From JBAWXE01 sp037144255 (GTDB taxonomy: Bacteria; Bacteroidota; Bacteroidia; Chitinophagales; Chitinophagaceae): a DNA stretch of 17,480 nt. The DNA is taken from contig JBAWXE010000056.1 in the NCBI GenBank assembly GCA_037144255.1, positions 1-17,480 of the forward strand, in the 5' to 3' direction. The translations under genes were made by a program, and so were the position numbers. Position 1 is the first letter of the stretch; each line of letters begins with the position of its first letter. Shown here piece by piece: positions 16,388-17,480 of the stretch. The notes under the pieces are model-generated. The model was not told where the DNA came from and ran no database searches. It saw only the letters and a program-made list of their open reading frames with translations.

Positions 16388-16420
16388 AAAATAGTCACTA
16401 ATAATAGTGGCTATTTTTTT
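16388..16420 (+). terminator. Intrinsic terminator after the TPR gene
   Basis: A 13-bp stem (16388-16400 with 16405-16417) has one G-T wobble and an ATAA loop. A run of seven T follows at 16414-16420. It starts 20 bases after the stop codon and separates the TPR gene from the desaturase gene. Confidence 0.87.
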
Positions 16421-16455
16421 GCCTTCTACAGAATATTCATATTGCAAAACTATTA

Positions 16456-16487
16456 TTTAGTTATAGGATATTTTCATTTTATCTTCG
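16456..16487 (+). promoter_or_regulatory. Candidate promoter for the desaturase gene
   Basis: TATCTTCG (16480-16487) matches TAnnTTTG at all but one position, and TTTA (16456-16459) lies 20 bases upstream in place of TTTG. It falls just before the proposed TTG start at 16506, so the leader would be very short. Confidence 0.35.
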
Positions 16488-16505
16488 CGCAAATTATTTT
16501 TCAAA

Positions 16506-17480
16506 TTGCCTGCAATAGTTAATAAATTCAACATAGTTCGTTTCGCATCCCGCAATGGAGAAGGCTTCTACGATACACTGAAAAAAAATATAGATACTTA
16601 TTTTGCTGAAAATAACTTGAGCTCTTATGGCAACTGGTCCATGAAGCTAAAGACTATAGCCATGGTATCATTGTTCTTTGTACCATACTTTTTTATAGTT
16701 ACAGGTATGGCATCTGCAAGCCCATACTTGTTTTTTGGCTTGTGGTTTTTAATGGGTCTGGGAATGGTAGGTGTTGGCTGTGCAGTAATGCACGACTCTA
16801 ACCACGGTGCCTATTCTAAGAAGAAGTTTGTGAATACTATATTCGGAGACATAGTGAATGTTGTAGGTGGCTATGATGTGACATGGAGAATACAACATAA
16901 CATTCTGCACCATACCTATACAAATATTGACGGGCTGGATGAAGATATAGATGCAGGTGGGCTGCTTCGTTTTTCCCCACATGCTAAAAAACATGGCATG
17001 CATCGTTTCCAACATATTTATGCATGGTTCTTGTATTGCTTACTCACCTTACAATGGGTTACCTATAAAGACTATCGTTTGATTTTTCATTATGAAAGGA
17101 ATAACATGCTACATAAAGAAAAGATATCTCTGAAAAAGGCCTTGTTAGAGTTAAGCATTTATAAAGTCATTTACTTTACATATATATTGGTATTGCCTAT
17201 CATGTTCTCAGGCATGCCATGGTATTATGTGGTATATGGTTTTCTTATATTGCATTTTACTGCCGGATTAGCATTGTCTTGCATATTCCAATTAGCGCAT
17301 GTGTTAGAGACCTCAGAATTCCCGGCACCACCAGATGACAGGAAAATGGAGAATAATTGGGCTGTGCACCAATTGTTGAATACAGCTAACTTTTCTCCTC
17401 GAAGTAAGCTGGTATTTTGGTTTGTTGGGGGCCTAAATCATCAGATAGAACATCATTTATTTCCACATATATGCCATGTG
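16506..17480 (+). CDS. Membrane fatty-acid (acyl-CoA) desaturase, 3' end cut by the window
   Basis: 325 codons are present and the frame runs off the right edge. All three histidine boxes of the membrane di-iron desaturases are there: HDSNH (96-100), HNILHH (131-136) and QIEHH (313-317). Hydrophobic segments lie at about 48-68, 74-94, 180-200 and 205-225. The enzyme would insert a double bond into an acyl chain at the cytoplasmic membrane using O2 and an electron donor. Gln rather than His opening the third box is typical of front-end (delta-5/delta-6, linoleoyl-CoA type) desaturases. There is no fused cytochrome b5 domain. The start is inferred: the frame is open from 16467, and the TTG at 16506 gives a sensible N-terminus (MPAIVNKFNIVRFASRNGEG). 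The first in-frame ATG, at 16641, would remove about 45 family-like residues. It is preceded by a terminator, so it is a separate transcription unit. Confidence 0.9.
   Translation, partial: MPAIVNKFNIVRFASRNGEGFYDTLKKNIDTYFAENNLSSYGNWSMKLKTIAMVSLFFVPYFFIVTGMASASPYLFFGLWFLMGLGMVGVGCAVMHDSNHGAYSKKKFVNTIFGDIVNVVGGYDVTWRIQHNILHHTYTNIDGLDEDIDAGGLLRFSPHAKKHGMHRFQHIYAWFLYCLLTLQWVTYKDYRLIFHYERNNMLHKEKISLKKALLELSIYKVIYFTYILVLPIMFSGMPWYYVVYGFLILHFTAGLALSCIFQLAHVLETSEFPAPPDDRKMENNWAVHQLLNTANFSPRSKLVFWFVGGLNHQIEHHLFPHICHV

Noticed and set aside
16749..17015. 88-residue open frame on the minus strand
   Set aside because: It lies inside the desaturase gene, whose histidine boxes are intact on the plus strand.

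Overview
The window looks like the chromosome of a member of the Bacteroidota, most likely near Chitinophagaceae; this placement is an inference. It is AT-rich by eye. Three secreted proteins end in type IX secretion (T9SS) C-terminal sorting domains, a system confined to this phylum. Several genes are preceded by versions of the phylum's promoter, TTTG at about -33 and TAnnTTTG at about -7. Ribosome binding sites of the Shine-Dalgarno type are not evident.

Left part (1-10250), cell-surface and secreted proteins. In order: a six-bladed Kelch-type beta-propeller protein with a sorting domain (30-1316); a second T9SS cargo of unknown function (1518-3035); two small unrecognised genes on the minus strand, 6 bp apart (3114-3926), one a membrane protein and one an exported cysteine-containing protein; and a 2028-residue adhesin-like protein (4160-10246). 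The large protein has a choice-of-anchor J-like N-terminal domain, cadherin-like and Ig-like domains, thirteen tandem PKD-like repeats that each keep one cysteine pair, and a T9SS domain. A strong hairpin at 10250-10284 serves as terminator for it and for the convergent gene that follows.

Right part (10306-17480), housekeeping and metabolism. A saccharopine dehydrogenase of lysine metabolism lies on the minus strand, divergent from a PaaI-type hotdog thioesterase whose family-like N-terminus seems to extend upstream of its first ATG. Next come gyrA (complete, with catalytic Tyr and GyrA box), an exported TPR protein with a candidate promoter of its own and a clear terminator, and a membrane fatty-acid desaturase with all three histidine boxes. 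The desaturase runs off the right edge and probably starts at TTG.

I see no mobile element, CRISPR array, tRNA or rRNA. No complete new system can be demonstrated. The observations most worth following up are the cysteine-paired repeat array, two inverted DnaA-box-like sequences just upstream of the gyrA promoter, the missing start codon of the thioesterase, and the unrecognised minus-strand gene pair. No gap between genes exceeds 300 bases.
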